Assembly: GCA_030427635.1 (NCBI GenBank)
Contig: JAUIBA010000002.1
Coordinates: forward strand, 237,726 to 301,725
From: Bacteroidia bacterium
GTDB lineage: Bacteria > Bacteroidota > Bacteroidia > Chitinophagales > Chitinophagaceae
Direction: 5' to 3'
DNA length: 64,000 nt
Shown: in pieces, positions 8,324 through 17,694 of the stretch
How positions within the stretch are numbered: position 1 is the stretch's first letter
Layout of the letters: every line of letters begins with the position of its first letter
The notes under the pieces: model-generated
Database searches by the model: none
What the model was told of the DNA's origin: nothing
What the model saw: the letters and a program-made list of their open reading frames with translations, nothing else
Translations under genes and position numbers: made by a program

Positions 8324-9838
8324 TCAGCCAGTAATAGCGCCTACCCTTTTAATCGTTTCTTCTTTTCCTATGAGTGCTGCAATAGCAAATACACCGGGGC
8401 CATATTTACCGCCTACCAGCATGATGCGGAAGGGTAGCATTACCTCGCCTTTCTTGATACCCTGCTGTGCTACGTGCTCATTGAAGGAGGCTTCCAGAGA
8501 TTGTTCTGTCCATTCGGTAAGTGAGGCCAGTGCGGTGCTCCATGTGGTGAAGAACTGCTGTTTCTGCTCATTCCATTTATCAGTTATGGCGGCTTTCTCT
8601 ACCAGCTCAGGTGTGCGGAAGAAGAAGTGTCCCTGTGCCCAGAAGTCTGTGAGCAGGGTGCAGCGGTCTTTGATAAGTGGTATTACTTTCTCAAGTTGTT
8701 CCTTGTCGCAGGTATGTCCCAGTTCTTTCTCTACGAAAGGAAGGGCCATATCCAGCAATGCAGCCGTATCGGTTTTCTGTATGTACTGATGGTTGAACCA
8801 TTTGGCTTTCTCATAGTCGAACTTAGCACCGCCTTTGTGCACACGCTCTACAGAGAAATGGCTTATGAGTTCATCCATACTGAAAAGCTCCTGACCTGTG
8901 CCATCGTTCCAGCCCAGCATAGCCAGCATATTTACGAAAGCCTGTGGTATGAACCCTATTTCTTTAAAGCCGGTTGTGACTTCATTGGTTTTGGGGTCGG
9001 TCCAGTTCATGGCAAATACGGGGAAGCCAAGACGGTCGCCATCGCGCTTGCTGAGTTTGCCGTTGCCATCGGGTTTTAGTATAAGTGGCAGGTGTGCCCA
9101 ATGAGGCATATGTTTTCCCCATCCCAGATATTCCCATAGCATTACATGTACCGGAACACTGGGTAGCCACTCCTGACCACGGAAGGCATGAGTAATACCC
9201 ATAAGATAGTCGTCCACCACTACTGCCAGGTGATAGGTAGGCATACCATCGGCCTTGAGCAGTACTTTGTCATCGCTGAGCCCACTGTCGAAGGTCATTT
9301 CACCGCATATCATGTCAGTGAGGTGTATGTTTACATTCTCAGGCATTTTTATGCGTATCACGTGGGGCGTTCCAGCATCCAGCAGTGCTTTTACATCTGC
9401 CTCAGGCATGCTGAGAGAGTTGCGCATTTTCGTGCGGGTATTATGGTCGTACTGAGCGGGTGTATGCTCGTCTTTGCGGTGGTCCTGGCGCATGCGTTCC
9501 AGCTCCTCGGGGGTGTCAAATGCATAGTAGGCATTTCCCTGTTCTACCAGCTGTGCTGCATATTTATGGTAGATAGCTTTACGCTCGCTCTGGCGATAGG
9601 GTGCATGAGGGCCGCCTATTACAGGGCTCTCATCGGGAGTGAGACCGCACCACTCCAGGCAGTCCAGTATATACTGCTCGGCTCCTGCTACATAGCGGCT
9701 CTGGTCCGTATCCTCTATACGTAATATAAAATCGCCACCGTGAGCGCGGGCAAAAAGATAGTTATATAGTACTGTGCGTACCCCACCCAGGTGCAGGCCG
9801 CCTGTGGGGCTGGGTGCAAATCTTACTCTTACTTTCAT
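8324..9838 (-). CDS. gltX: Glutamate--tRNA ligase
   Basis: The 504-residue product is a class I aminoacyl-tRNA synthetase that charges tRNA-Glu in the cytoplasm. The HIGH motif is present as HLGG near residue 16 within RFAPSPTGGLHLGG, and the KMSKS motif as KLSKRDGDR. The segment RIEDTDQSR near residue 42 belongs to the glutamate-binding active site, and a GFKEIGFIPQAFVNMLAMLGW segment follows the KMSKS loop, as in bacterial GltX. Length matches the family (about 470-510). A TAATTTTG -7-like element ends 4 bp before the ATG, which would give a nearly leaderless mRNA. The photolyase gene lies 31 bp upstream on the same strand, so readthrough is also possible. Confidence 0.97.
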   Translation of the reverse strand: MKVRVRFAPSPTGGLHLGGVRTVLYNYLFARAHGGDFILRIEDTDQSRYVAGAEQYILDCLEWCGLTPDESPVIGGPHAPYRQSERKAIYHKYAAQLVEQGNAYYAFDTPEELERMRQDHRKDEHTPAQYDHNTRTKMRNSLSMPEADVKALLDAGTPHVIRIKMPENVNIHLTDMICGEMTFDSGLSDDKVLLKADGMPTYHLAVVVDDYLMGITHAFRGQEWLPSVPVHVMLWEYLGWGKHMPHWAHLPLILKPDGNGKLSKRDGDRLGFPVFAMNWTDPKTNEVTTGFKEIGFIPQAFVNMLAMLGWNDGTGQELFSMDELISHFSVERVHKGGAKFDYEKAKWFNHQYIQKTDTAALLDMALPFVEKELGHTCDKEQLEKVIPLIKDRCTLLTDFWAQGHFFFRTPELVEKAAITDKWNEQKQQFFTTWSTALASLTEWTEQSLEASFNEHVAQQGIKKGEVMLPFRIMLVGGKYGPGVFAIAALIGKEETIKRVGAITG

Positions 9839-9869
9839 GCGCCAAAATTAGTCTGAATCGGGCGAATTT

Positions 9870-11180
9870 CTATTTACCGGTATCCAAAGCAGTTTTATAT
9901 ACTTTCAGACAGCGCTCGCGGGCCATGCTATGCTGCACTATGGGGCGGGTATATGATAGCTGGTCGTACTCAGGAACCCAGTGGCGTACATATTTAAGGT
10001 CACGGTCGAACTTTTCTGTCTGTAACTGCGGATTGAAGACCCGAAAATATGGGGCAGCATCGCAGCCGCTGCCGGCAGCCCACTGCCAGCCGCCGTTATT
10101 GGCGGCAAGGTCATAGTCCAGCAGCTTCTGCGCAAAGTAGGCTTCTCCCCAGCGCCAGTCAATGAGCAGATCTTTGGTAAGGAAACTGGCTACTATCATA
10201 CGTACGCGGTTGTGCATGTATCCGGTCTCATTCAGCTCCCGCATACCTGCGTCTACTATGGGGTATCCGGTTTGTCCGGCACACCATAATGTAAACTCCT
10301 GCTCATTATTGCGCCATACAATGTTATCATACTCCCGCTTGAAGGAGCCTGTGACCACATGTGGAAAATGCCAGAGTATAGCCATGTAGAATTCCCGCCA
10401 TATCAGTTCATTGAGCAGGACAGGATTGGCCCCGGCAGCCTGTGTGGCCAGCTCCCTGATACTGACTGTGCCAAAACGCAGATGCACACTGAGGCGGGTG
10501 GTGCCGCGTATGGATGGCACATCGCGTGTGCGGTCGTAAGTTCTGGCTATGTCCATGTTCAGCTCAGGGGCTACAACATCATAGGGGGCATGCAGGAAAC
10601 CTATAGTCTCCATTGATGGCACCGGATAGGGTGCGCAACCTGCAAAATGCCCAAAGTATTTCTCTGTAGGGTAGGAGCTCAGGTAAAAGCTGTTCAGCTT
10701 TTCTTTCCACTTTCTGCTGTAGGGGGTATATACTGTATATGGTGCGCCATTGTCTTTAAGAATCTCGTCTTTCTCAAATATCACCTGGTCCTTAAAGGTG
10801 TGCATTGTTATTCCTTTTTCCTGAAGCAGGGCATGTACCCGATTGTCCCGGTCGCAGGCTGATGGCTCATAGTCGTGATTGGTATAGATGGCTTTTACAT
10901 TCCAGGACTCTGTCAGTTTCCGGTAGCAGTCTTCAGGGGTGCCGTGCAGGATATACAGGGTGCTACCCATATTTGTAAGCTGCCGGTGCAGGCTGCATAG
11001 AGTATCATGAATAAACTGCACCCTACGGTCGTGCTTATCATCCAGTTTATCCAGAATAGTGGTGTCAAAGATGAATACCGGAAGCACCGGCAAGCCCGAG
11101 CGTAGAGCATGGTAAAGGCCAGCATTGTCATGCAGGCGCAGATCGCGACGGAACCAGAATATGGATACAGGAGATTGCAT
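9870..11180 (-). CDS. phr: Deoxyribodipyrimidine photo-lyase / cryptochrome family
   Basis: The open frame reaches 11300, but the family N-terminus (SIFWFRRDLRLHDN) begins right after the Met at 11180, giving 436 residues, close to class I photolyases. Residues 1 to about 130 form the antenna-binding Rossmann domain. The C-terminal half is the FAD-binding helical domain, with GYPIVDAGMRELNETGYMHN, DLLIDWRWGE, DYDLAANNGGWQW and PYFRVFNP, the strongly conserved FAD and DNA contact blocks. It should use blue light and reduced FAD to split cyclobutane pyrimidine dimers; a cryptochrome-like light sensor is the alternative, but the motif set favours repair. The methionine sulfoxide reductase gene starts divergently 131 bp away, so light and oxidative damage genes are neighbours. 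Confidence 0.93.
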   Translation of the reverse strand: MQSPVSIFWFRRDLRLHDNAGLYHALRSGLPVLPVFIFDTTILDKLDDKHDRRVQFIHDTLCSLHRQLTNMGSTLYILHGTPEDCYRKLTESWNVKAIYTNHDYEPSACDRDNRVHALLQEKGITMHTFKDQVIFEKDEILKDNGAPYTVYTPYSRKWKEKLNSFYLSSYPTEKYFGHFAGCAPYPVPSMETIGFLHAPYDVVAPELNMDIARTYDRTRDVPSIRGTTRLSVHLRFGTVSIRELATQAAGANPVLLNELIWREFYMAILWHFPHVVTGSFKREYDNIVWRNNEQEFTLWCAGQTGYPIVDAGMRELNETGYMHNRVRMIVASFLTKDLLIDWRWGEAYFAQKLLDYDLAANNGGWQWAAGSGCDAAPYFRVFNPQLQTEKFDRDLKYVRHWVPEYDQLSYTRPIVQHSMARERCLKVYKTALDTGK

Positions 11181-11311
11181 ACTGACGAAAATAGTGCAAA
11201 ACGGTGGCCTGAAACCGGAGGCTATAGTTTTTCGTATATAAAGAGGAAAAGGATGGAACTTTACATTGTGCTGTCCTGTACTGATAACGTTAACAAACAA
11301 GGGTAAGAATT

Positions 11312-11842
11312 ATGCTTAATTTTAAATGGCTCAATATGCTGCTATGCTGCCTGTTTATCACAGCATGCAGTAGCGCACAGAACGACGAAAAGGAAAAGAA
11401 AATGACAGATCATTCAAACAACCCATATTACTCAAGGACAGATACTGCACACCTGCATGTGTCTGATGCCGAATGGAAAAAGATACTGCCTGCCGATGTG
11501 TACCGTATAGCAAGACTGGCCGGTACAGAATATGCATTCTCAGGTAAGTACTGGAAAACCGATGTAAAAGGTATGTATTACTGTGTGGTATGCGGTAATC
11601 CATTGTTTCGCTCTACGGCTAAGTTTTCCAGCTCATGCGGATGGCCCAGTTTTTATGAAACCATCAGGCCCAATAGTGTACAGTATCTGGATGATAACAC
11701 ACATGGTATGCAACGTACAGAGGTTCGCTGCGGACGTTGTGAGTCGCATCTGGGGCATATATTTGATGATGGGCCGCCACCTACATACAAGCGTTTCTGT
11801 ATGAATTCACTTGTACTGGACTTTGAGCCGGATGAAAAATAG
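11312..11842 (+). CDS. msrB: Peptide-methionine (R)-S-oxide reductase, lipoprotein form
   Basis: The 176-residue protein reduces methionine-R-sulfoxide in proteins. The N-terminus MLNFKWLNMLLCCLFITACSS has a lipobox at Cys19, so this copy is exported and membrane-anchored, unlike cytoplasmic MsrB. The catalytic domain spans about residues 50-173. Zinc ligands are C91 and C94 (CVVCG) and C140 and C143 (CGRC); the substrate loop is SSSCGWPSF, with a possible recycling Cys109; the catalytic Cys163 is in RFCMNSLVLDF. No msrA is adjacent. Being outside the cytoplasm, it probably repairs envelope proteins and needs an exported electron donor not seen here. Confidence 0.93.
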   Translation: MLNFKWLNMLLCCLFITACSSAQNDEKEKKMTDHSNNPYYSRTDTAHLHVSDAEWKKILPADVYRIARLAGTEYAFSGKYWKTDVKGMYYCVVCGNPLFRSTAKFSSSCGWPSFYETIRPNSVQYLDDNTHGMQRTEVRCGRCESHLGHIFDDGPPPTYKRFCMNSLVLDFEPDEK

Positions 11843-11859
11843 CAGACACAGATATAGAG

Positions 11860-11893
11860 ACAGTGATGGCTGGCATATGCCGGCCATCACTGT
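11860..11893. terminator. Long hairpin between convergent genes
   Basis: acagtgatggc...gccatcactgt flank an inner ggcatatgcc palindrome with only one T:G wobble, giving a 17-bp stem. It lies between msrB (+) and the T9SS gene (-). There is no strong T-run; a shared terminator is likely. Confidence 0.65.
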
Positions 11894-11906
11894 TATGTGC
11901 ATTATG

Positions 11907-14456
11907 TTATTCTATACGTAGCTTTTCATATTGCTTTCCTGAGGTGGTGGTAATGCATACCAGATAGATGCCCGGGGGCTGTATCAGGTTTATACCGGTG
12001 GGCACATTGGCTTTAAGGGACTGTGTCAGCAACTGTCGGCCAGAGAGGTCGGTAATGGTAAGTGTAACGGTTTCCTGCCCCGTATATAGTGCTTTGAACT
12101 GACCATGACCGGGGTTGGGGTATATGCTCAGTGCGTGTGGCGTAGCTGCTACGCTGCCTGTGTATGCGGGCAGGCAGTAGCCGGATGGCATGACAACCAC
12201 TGTTTTTGCAGCTCTGGCAGTGCCACAGCTGTTACTCACATCATAGAACACGGTGTCAATACCCGGGGCTACGCCGGATACAAGGCCACTGGCTACAGAA
12301 GAAATGCCCGGGTTATGACTGCTCCACACTCCGCCCGGTGTAGCACAGGCCATAGATATAGACTGTCCCACACATACTGTGTCGGCAGTGGCGGTGATGA
12401 TACTAACTGAAGGTGGGGTTTCTACTGTAATGCTCACAAATGCTGTAGCCGGGCCGCATGTGCCGGGTACGGTATATGATACCACTGTAACACCAGGAGA
12501 GAGACCGGAAAAGACACCACCCGCCGATACGGTACCTGTGGCAGGCGCAGAGCTACTCCATGTGCCATCGGGCAGGGTAGTGCCCAGCGCTATGCTGCTG
12601 CCCTCGCATACGGTGGTGGGGCCTGTGATGCTACCGGGCGACGAGGCAGGCTGTACTGTGACAACAGATATGACTGTGCAACCACCGGCAGTATAGGAAA
12701 TCTCGGCTGTGCCGGCAGCTATACCATATACAATGCCACCGGGGCCAACAGATGCCACACCCACAGAGCCGGAGTACCATGTACCACCGGGAGTAATGCA
12801 ACTGAGGGTAGTAGTAGCGCCCACACACACGGTATTGGTACCTGTAACCGGCATTGTGCCGCAGAACACATCGCCAAAAACAAAGTCGCCCTGAAGAAAG
12901 GATAGAGGTACAGATGCTGTGGGGGATGAAGAGAGCGGGGTAAATGAATTGGTAGTGGGGAGGGGTGCCGGCAGCCAGCTACCCAGATTCTTTTGTGTGA
13001 GATATAGTGTATTGGTACCGGACAGCATTGCCGGACCTTCATAATGTGCATGTATAGTAACATCTGCCGGGCCTGTGGGAGCTATAGGGTTCATTCTCCA
13101 GTAATGATTCAGTGCAGTAGCAGCTACCAGTCCTGATGTGGCAAAGCTGGGGTGGAGGCCGCCGACAGCTCTGATATTTATTTCACCTCCTGTGCCAGGC
13201 GCACTGAAGCTGAGCTCCATAGGTGCGTAGCCGACATCATCTCCAATCTCATAGAATACGTTGGTACAGCCATTAAGGTACTTTGATAAGGGGCCATTAA
13301 TGTACCTTACCGGATTAGCTCCTGTAACATGACCGGGGCTACAGGGAGTTCTGATGCCACCTGTGGTGCGAAGAATGCCCTGTACCAGTGAGATGGTGCC
13401 CTGTGTGGTGAACCCGGGAGTGGTGACGCCCAGTGGATTATTGATAGTGATAACACTGCCGGGAGTGAAATTGCCCGGCAGGTAAGCGCCTGTTACCTGA
13501 GGTGAGGCCCCGTTGAATTCGTAATTAGCATCATTGCTGAAAAAGTGTCCTCCTGTTACGTGACACATACCATCTAGTCCGTAGGGGCTCCCTACTTTGA
13601 GGGTTGCACCCGGTGATACTGTAAACATCCCAAGGCCCATCACGGCCGACCCGGCGGGAGCTAAAAGTGTACCGTTAATGATAATTCCATTGGTTGTGGC
13701 TCCTATATTAGTAAGGACACCTCCCAAAAGCTGGGCGGTACTGCCTGTTGGCACATATATATCATGGCTTTGCCATGCGCCTGAGCTGTAGTTTTCCAGA
13801 AACATGGTACCAGAGGCGGAAGGCAGTGACATTAATATCCTGCCCCATGAGCCGCTACCTGCAGCAGCCATGTAAGAGGTCCCTGCTATAGACAGATTTC
13901 CCCGTACTATTACTGTATCATATGCATTGCTGCCATTTACATAAATACGTCCCGGGTTCATGGTCATGCTACCATTTATGGTGAGCAGTGCAGAGGCAAT
14001 GTTACCTTCGGCAATGAAGCTGCCGGAGCTTACAGAACAGTTACCATTTACAGTTATCTCTATGCGGGCTCCGGTACCGTTTACAGTTATTGTGTCAGAT
14101 ACATTGAGGTTGCCATGTACTGTTATGCTCAGTACACTGCCTGGCGTGCCGGTAAGCTGTCCGCCGGGTGCCAGGGATAGCGTAGAAACAGGACCGGTTG
14201 CTGCCCCTATAGTCCACAGGGTAGTGGGGAGTGTCATGGCATGGTTTATCGTCCATGTGTCGCCGGGTGTGGCAAAAGTAGTGGGGCTGGTCGTTCCGTC
14301 GGTCCAGTTAGAAAGGTTGGTAGCTAAGCCTGGCCCCGCAGTAACCCATGCGGTGGCCGATGCCATACTGCCCTGCACAAGAAAAGCTACGGTAAGTAAC
14401 AGTGTGAGCCACGTACGGATGATAGAATGGCCTGCATTGGCAGGAGTGTTTTTCAT
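11907..14456 (-). CDS. Large secreted Ig-like repeat protein with T9SS type A sorting domain
   Basis: The start at 14456 (MKNTPANAGHSII) gives an 849-residue protein with a signal peptide ending near ASA; the longer frame to 14492 adds residues before it. The N-terminal half (about 30-400) is a glycine-, threonine- and asparagine-rich beta-helix-like region with many ITVNG and LTING steps. The middle to C-terminal part has at least three bacterial Ig-like repeats beginning C(V/E)GxxxxLxxxxPxGxWxS. The last about 75 residues are a T9SS type A sorting domain (LSIYPNPGHGQF ... GIYLVCITT ... KLRIE). It should pass the outer membrane by the type IX system and end on the surface or outside. An adhesin or matrix role is inferred. 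Confidence 0.88.
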   Translation of the reverse strand: MKNTPANAGHSIIRTWLTLLLTVAFLVQGSMASATAWVTAGPGLATNLSNWTDGTTSPTTFATPGDTWTINHAMTLPTTLWTIGAATGPVSTLSLAPGGQLTGTPGSVLSITVHGNLNVSDTITVNGTGARIEITVNGNCSVSSGSFIAEGNIASALLTINGSMTMNPGRIYVNGSNAYDTVIVRGNLSIAGTSYMAAAGSGSWGRILMSLPSASGTMFLENYSSGAWQSHDIYVPTGSTAQLLGGVLTNIGATTNGIIINGTLLAPAGSAVMGLGMFTVSPGATLKVGSPYGLDGMCHVTGGHFFSNDANYEFNGASPQVTGAYLPGNFTPGSVITINNPLGVTTPGFTTQGTISLVQGILRTTGGIRTPCSPGHVTGANPVRYINGPLSKYLNGCTNVFYEIGDDVGYAPMELSFSAPGTGGEINIRAVGGLHPSFATSGLVAATALNHYWRMNPIAPTGPADVTIHAHYEGPAMLSGTNTLYLTQKNLGSWLPAPLPTTNSFTPLSSSPTASVPLSFLQGDFVFGDVFCGTMPVTGTNTVCVGATTTLSCITPGGTWYSGSVGVASVGPGGIVYGIAAGTAEISYTAGGCTVISVVTVQPASSPGSITGPTTVCEGSSIALGTTLPDGTWSSSAPATGTVSAGGVFSGLSPGVTVVSYTVPGTCGPATAFVSITVETPPSVSIITATADTVCVGQSISMACATPGGVWSSHNPGISSVASGLVSGVAPGIDTVFYDVSNSCGTARAAKTVVVMPSGYCLPAYTGSVAATPHALSIYPNPGHGQFKALYTGQETVTLTITDLSGRQLLTQSLKANVPTGINLIQPPGIYLVCITTTSGKQYEKLRIE

Positions 14457-14654
14457 GGTGGGTATTTTTAGTGTAAGACAGATGTGAAGCAAATCATATG
14501 ATTGATGAAAGGCTTCATGATATCATATAAAGTTAATGTATTTTTAAATATATTGCACTGTCATTTGCAGTCAATGAATGCCGGCAGGCATGGTATAGGG
14601 TCTTATGTCCTGATATTCTGCTGTTTACAGTTACTTTTACTTCAATAAATTTTT

Positions 14655-17615
14655 ATGATGAAGAGACATACCTACAGGTCGCTTAGAGCAGCATTGCTGT
14701 TTGCGGCGGTTTTTCCGGCATTTACGCTCAATGCCCGTGATAAAGAAACAACAACACACGCCTGGGACAATGCCCGTTCTGCCGGATACGGATATAAGTT
14801 TGTATCGGGCGATCCTACCAATACCCGCTTTTATAAACTGAACAACGGACTTACGGTTATCCTTAGTCCATCGCACAAGGAGCCTCGTATGCAGGTATTT
14901 ATAGCGGTAAAGGCAGGTAGTAAGACAGACCCTGCATCGCATACGGGGCTGGCGCATTACCTGGAGCATATGATGTTTAAGGGCACCCCTTCTTATGGCT
15001 CGCTGGACTGGAAAAAAGAGGAGCCTTACATAAAAATGATTACGAGCCTGTATGAGACGTACAACAGGAATACAGATGATAAACAGCGTAGCGAAATCTA
15101 TCATAAAATAGATTCGGTATCGGGTATAGCGGCAAAGTATGCCATTGCCAATGAGTATGATAAAATGATGAGCGCAATAGGCGCAAAAAACAGCAATGCC
15201 TTTACCTCGTTTGAGCAGACAGTGTATATGGAGGATATCCCCTCCAATGCGGTGGACAAGTTTTTGAAGGTACAGGCAGAGCGTTTCAGAGATCCGGTAT
15301 TCCGCATCTTTCATACGGAGCTGGAAGCGGTGTATGAAGAAAAGAACATTAGCCTGGACAATGACAACCGGAAGGTATCTGAGCTGATGCTTGCCGAGCT
15401 GTTCCATAACCATAACTATGGAAAACAGACCACTATAGGCACAGTAGAGCATCTGAAAAACCCATCGCTGGCTGAGATACGCCATTACTATGATACGTAT
15501 TATGTGCCTGAAAATATGGGCATTGTCATAGCGGGTGATTTTGACCCCGATGTGATGATAAAAAAGGTAGACGATTATTTCTCTTACATGAAGCGCTCAT
15601 CGGTGCCGGAATATAAGTTTACTCCCGAGCAGCCGATAACCGCACCTATAGAGAAAAGTGTATTGGGTCCTGATGCTGAGTTTACTACTATAGCCTACCG
15701 TATGCCCGGCATACATGAGAAGGATGCACTACTGGCAGATCTGGTAAGTCAGATACTAACCAATGGTAAAGCCGGGCTTATAGATCTGGACCTTGTGAAA
15801 AAGCAGCAACTGCTGCGTGCATTTGCCGGAGTGGATATACTCATAGATTATGGCTACATGTATCTGCGGGGCAATCCTACTACCGGCCAGAGTCTGGAAG
15901 AGGTGAAATCGCTGATGCTGGGAGAAATAGAAAAGCTGAAGAAGGGCGACTTTGATGAGGCGCTGCTTACCTCCATCATCAACAATGCTAAAAAAGCGCT
16001 CATGCAGCAGAATGAGAAATACGACAATCGTGCCTATGCACTGATGAGTGTATTTACTCAGGAAGATGACTGGCGCGATAATGTGACCTATGCAGAGCGA
16101 TTGTCAAAGCTTACGAAGAAAGACATCGTTGACTTTGCCAACAAATACTTTGGCAATAATTATGTGGTAGTATACAAGCGTAAAGGTGAGGAGAAGAATA
16201 TAACCAAAGTACCTAAGCCTGCCATTACTGCCGTAGAGACCAACAGAGATGCCCAGTCGCAGTTTCTGAAAACGGTGGTGAATATGCCATCGGCTGCAGT
16301 GAAGCCTGTATGGCTGGACTACAGCAAGGATATGGTGAGGGGTAGCGTAGGGCCTGCAGAGCTGTTTTATGTGCATAATGAGGACAATGACCTGTTCCGT
16401 ATGTACTATCGCTACCGTATGGGTACATGGAATGACCGGAAGCTGGCAGTTGCAGCACAGTATCTGCAGTTTCTGGGTACCGGCAGCAAGAGTGCCGAGG
16501 ACATATCGCGGGAGATGTATAAGCTGGCATGCAGCTTTAATATCAGGGCCGACCATGAATACACAACGATAGAGCTGGAAGGGCTACAGGAGAACTTTGG
16601 CAAAGCGGCAGCACTGCTGGAGGACCTGCTGGCCAACTGCAAGCCGGATGAAGCTGCGCTGACATCGCTCAAGGCACGTCTTACCAAAGCACGTGCAGAT
16701 GCGCGCAACAACAAGCAGATGATAATGCAGGGTCTTACCAACTATGCCCGCTATGGCGCAAAAAATCCGTTTAACTATGTGCTGAGTGATGCAGAGCTGG
16801 CTGCAATAAACAGCGATGAGCTTATAGGCATACTGCATAAACTGTCGGGTGTGAGTCATCGTATTTTGTATTATGGTCCGTCGTCTGCTACAGAGATAAC
16901 AGCAGCACTGAAGAAAACACATAAGTTGCCGGGCATGTTCTCTCCTGCCCCTGCTGCTGAGATATTCAGCTTCCGTGAGGCAAAGCAGAATGAAGTGCTG
17001 TTTGTAGATTATGATATGGTGCAGAGCGAGATACGCTGGGTGCGCAATGTGCCGGGCTATGCCGCACAGAAGCAGCCGGTTATTGACCTGTTCAATAACT
17101 ACTTCGGGGGCAATATGGGGGCTCTGGTGTTTCAGACCATAAGGGAGAGTAAAGCGCTGGCATACTCTACCAATGCATATGTAATGACCCCGCAGAAGAA
17201 AGAAGACCCATATCTGGTCACTGCTTACATAGGCTGTCAGGCCGATAAGTTCAAAGAGTCAGTAACGGCAATGAATGAGCTGCTGAACGATTTGCCACAG
17301 GCAGAAAATAACATTGTAACTGCAAGGGATGGACTGAAAAAAGAACTGGAGACAGAGCGCATAACACAGGATGAGATATTCAGAAATTATCTGACTGCAG
17401 AAATGCGTGGACTAAAAACAGATATCCGTCAGGACGTGTATGGTAAGCTGGATAAGCTCACATATAATGACCTGAAAGAGTTTCATAGTGCCAACATTGC
17501 CTCAAAGCCATATACCTACTGTATAGTAGCTTCTGAGCAGAAGGTGAGTGAGGCCGATATGCAGCAATGTGGTGCTGTGAAGAAACTGACGCTGAATGAA
17601 GTGTTCGGGTACTGA
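14655..17615 (+). CDS. M16 family zinc peptidase (pitrilysin/insulinase-like)
   Basis: The 986-residue protein has an N-terminal signal-like stretch (RAALLFAAVFPAFTLNA), so it is probably periplasmic. The inverted zinc motif HxxEH is at residues 101-105 (HYLEH), in HTGLAHYLEHMMFKGT, and the downstream acid lies in LEAVYEEKNISLDN. Two roughly 450-residue halves, each with the M16 two-lobe fold, make a clamshell; the second half lacks HxxEH, as usual for the family. Clamshell M16 enzymes degrade peptides held inside the chamber. The gene stands alone: a T9SS gene diverges upstream and pheS converges downstream. Either of the first two Met codons could be the start. Confidence 0.93.
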   Translation: MMKRHTYRSLRAALLFAAVFPAFTLNARDKETTTHAWDNARSAGYGYKFVSGDPTNTRFYKLNNGLTVILSPSHKEPRMQVFIAVKAGSKTDPASHTGLAHYLEHMMFKGTPSYGSLDWKKEEPYIKMITSLYETYNRNTDDKQRSEIYHKIDSVSGIAAKYAIANEYDKMMSAIGAKNSNAFTSFEQTVYMEDIPSNAVDKFLKVQAERFRDPVFRIFHTELEAVYEEKNISLDNDNRKVSELMLAELFHNHNYGKQTTIGTVEHLKNPSLAEIRHYYDTYYVPENMGIVIAGDFDPDVMIKKVDDYFSYMKRSSVPEYKFTPEQPITAPIEKSVLGPDAEFTTIAYRMPGIHEKDALLADLVSQILTNGKAGLIDLDLVKKQQLLRAFAGVDILIDYGYMYLRGNPTTGQSLEEVKSLMLGEIEKLKKGDFDEALLTSIINNAKKALMQQNEKYDNRAYALMSVFTQEDDWRDNVTYAERLSKLTKKDIVDFANKYFGNNYVVVYKRKGEEKNITKVPKPAITAVETNRDAQSQFLKTVVNMPSAAVKPVWLDYSKDMVRGSVGPAELFYVHNEDNDLFRMYYRYRMGTWNDRKLAVAAQYLQFLGTGSKSAEDISREMYKLACSFNIRADHEYTTIELEGLQENFGKAAALLEDLLANCKPDEAALTSLKARLTKARADARNNKQMIMQGLTNYARYGAKNPFNYVLSDAELAAINSDELIGILHKLSGVSHRILYYGPSSATEITAALKKTHKLPGMFSPAPAAEIFSFREAKQNEVLFVDYDMVQSEIRWVRNVPGYAAQKQPVIDLFNNYFGGNMGALVFQTIRESKALAYSTNAYVMTPQKKEDPYLVTAYIGCQADKFKESVTAMNELLNDLPQAENNIVTARDGLKKELETERITQDEIFRNYLTAEMRGLKTDIRQDVYGKLDKLTYNDLKEFHSANIASKPYTYCIVASEQKVSEADMQQCGAVKKLTLNEVFGY

Positions 17616-17640
17616 TAAGTAACAGATATTGTAAATGCAG

Positions 17641-17670
17641 AAGGGCTGACCGGATAAGTGGCCAGCCCTT
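17641..17670. terminator. Terminator between M16 peptidase and pheS
   Basis: An 11-bp stem with one mismatch (aagggctgacc / ggccagccctt) lies between convergent genes; short T or A runs occur on both sides. Probably shared. Confidence 0.7.
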
Positions 17671-17694
17671 TGTATGAGATGTGGTTATTATAAT

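Noticed and set aside
9188-9724. 178-residue plus-strand ORF inside gltX
   Set aside because: It is an antisense shadow of a complete, conserved housekeeping gene.
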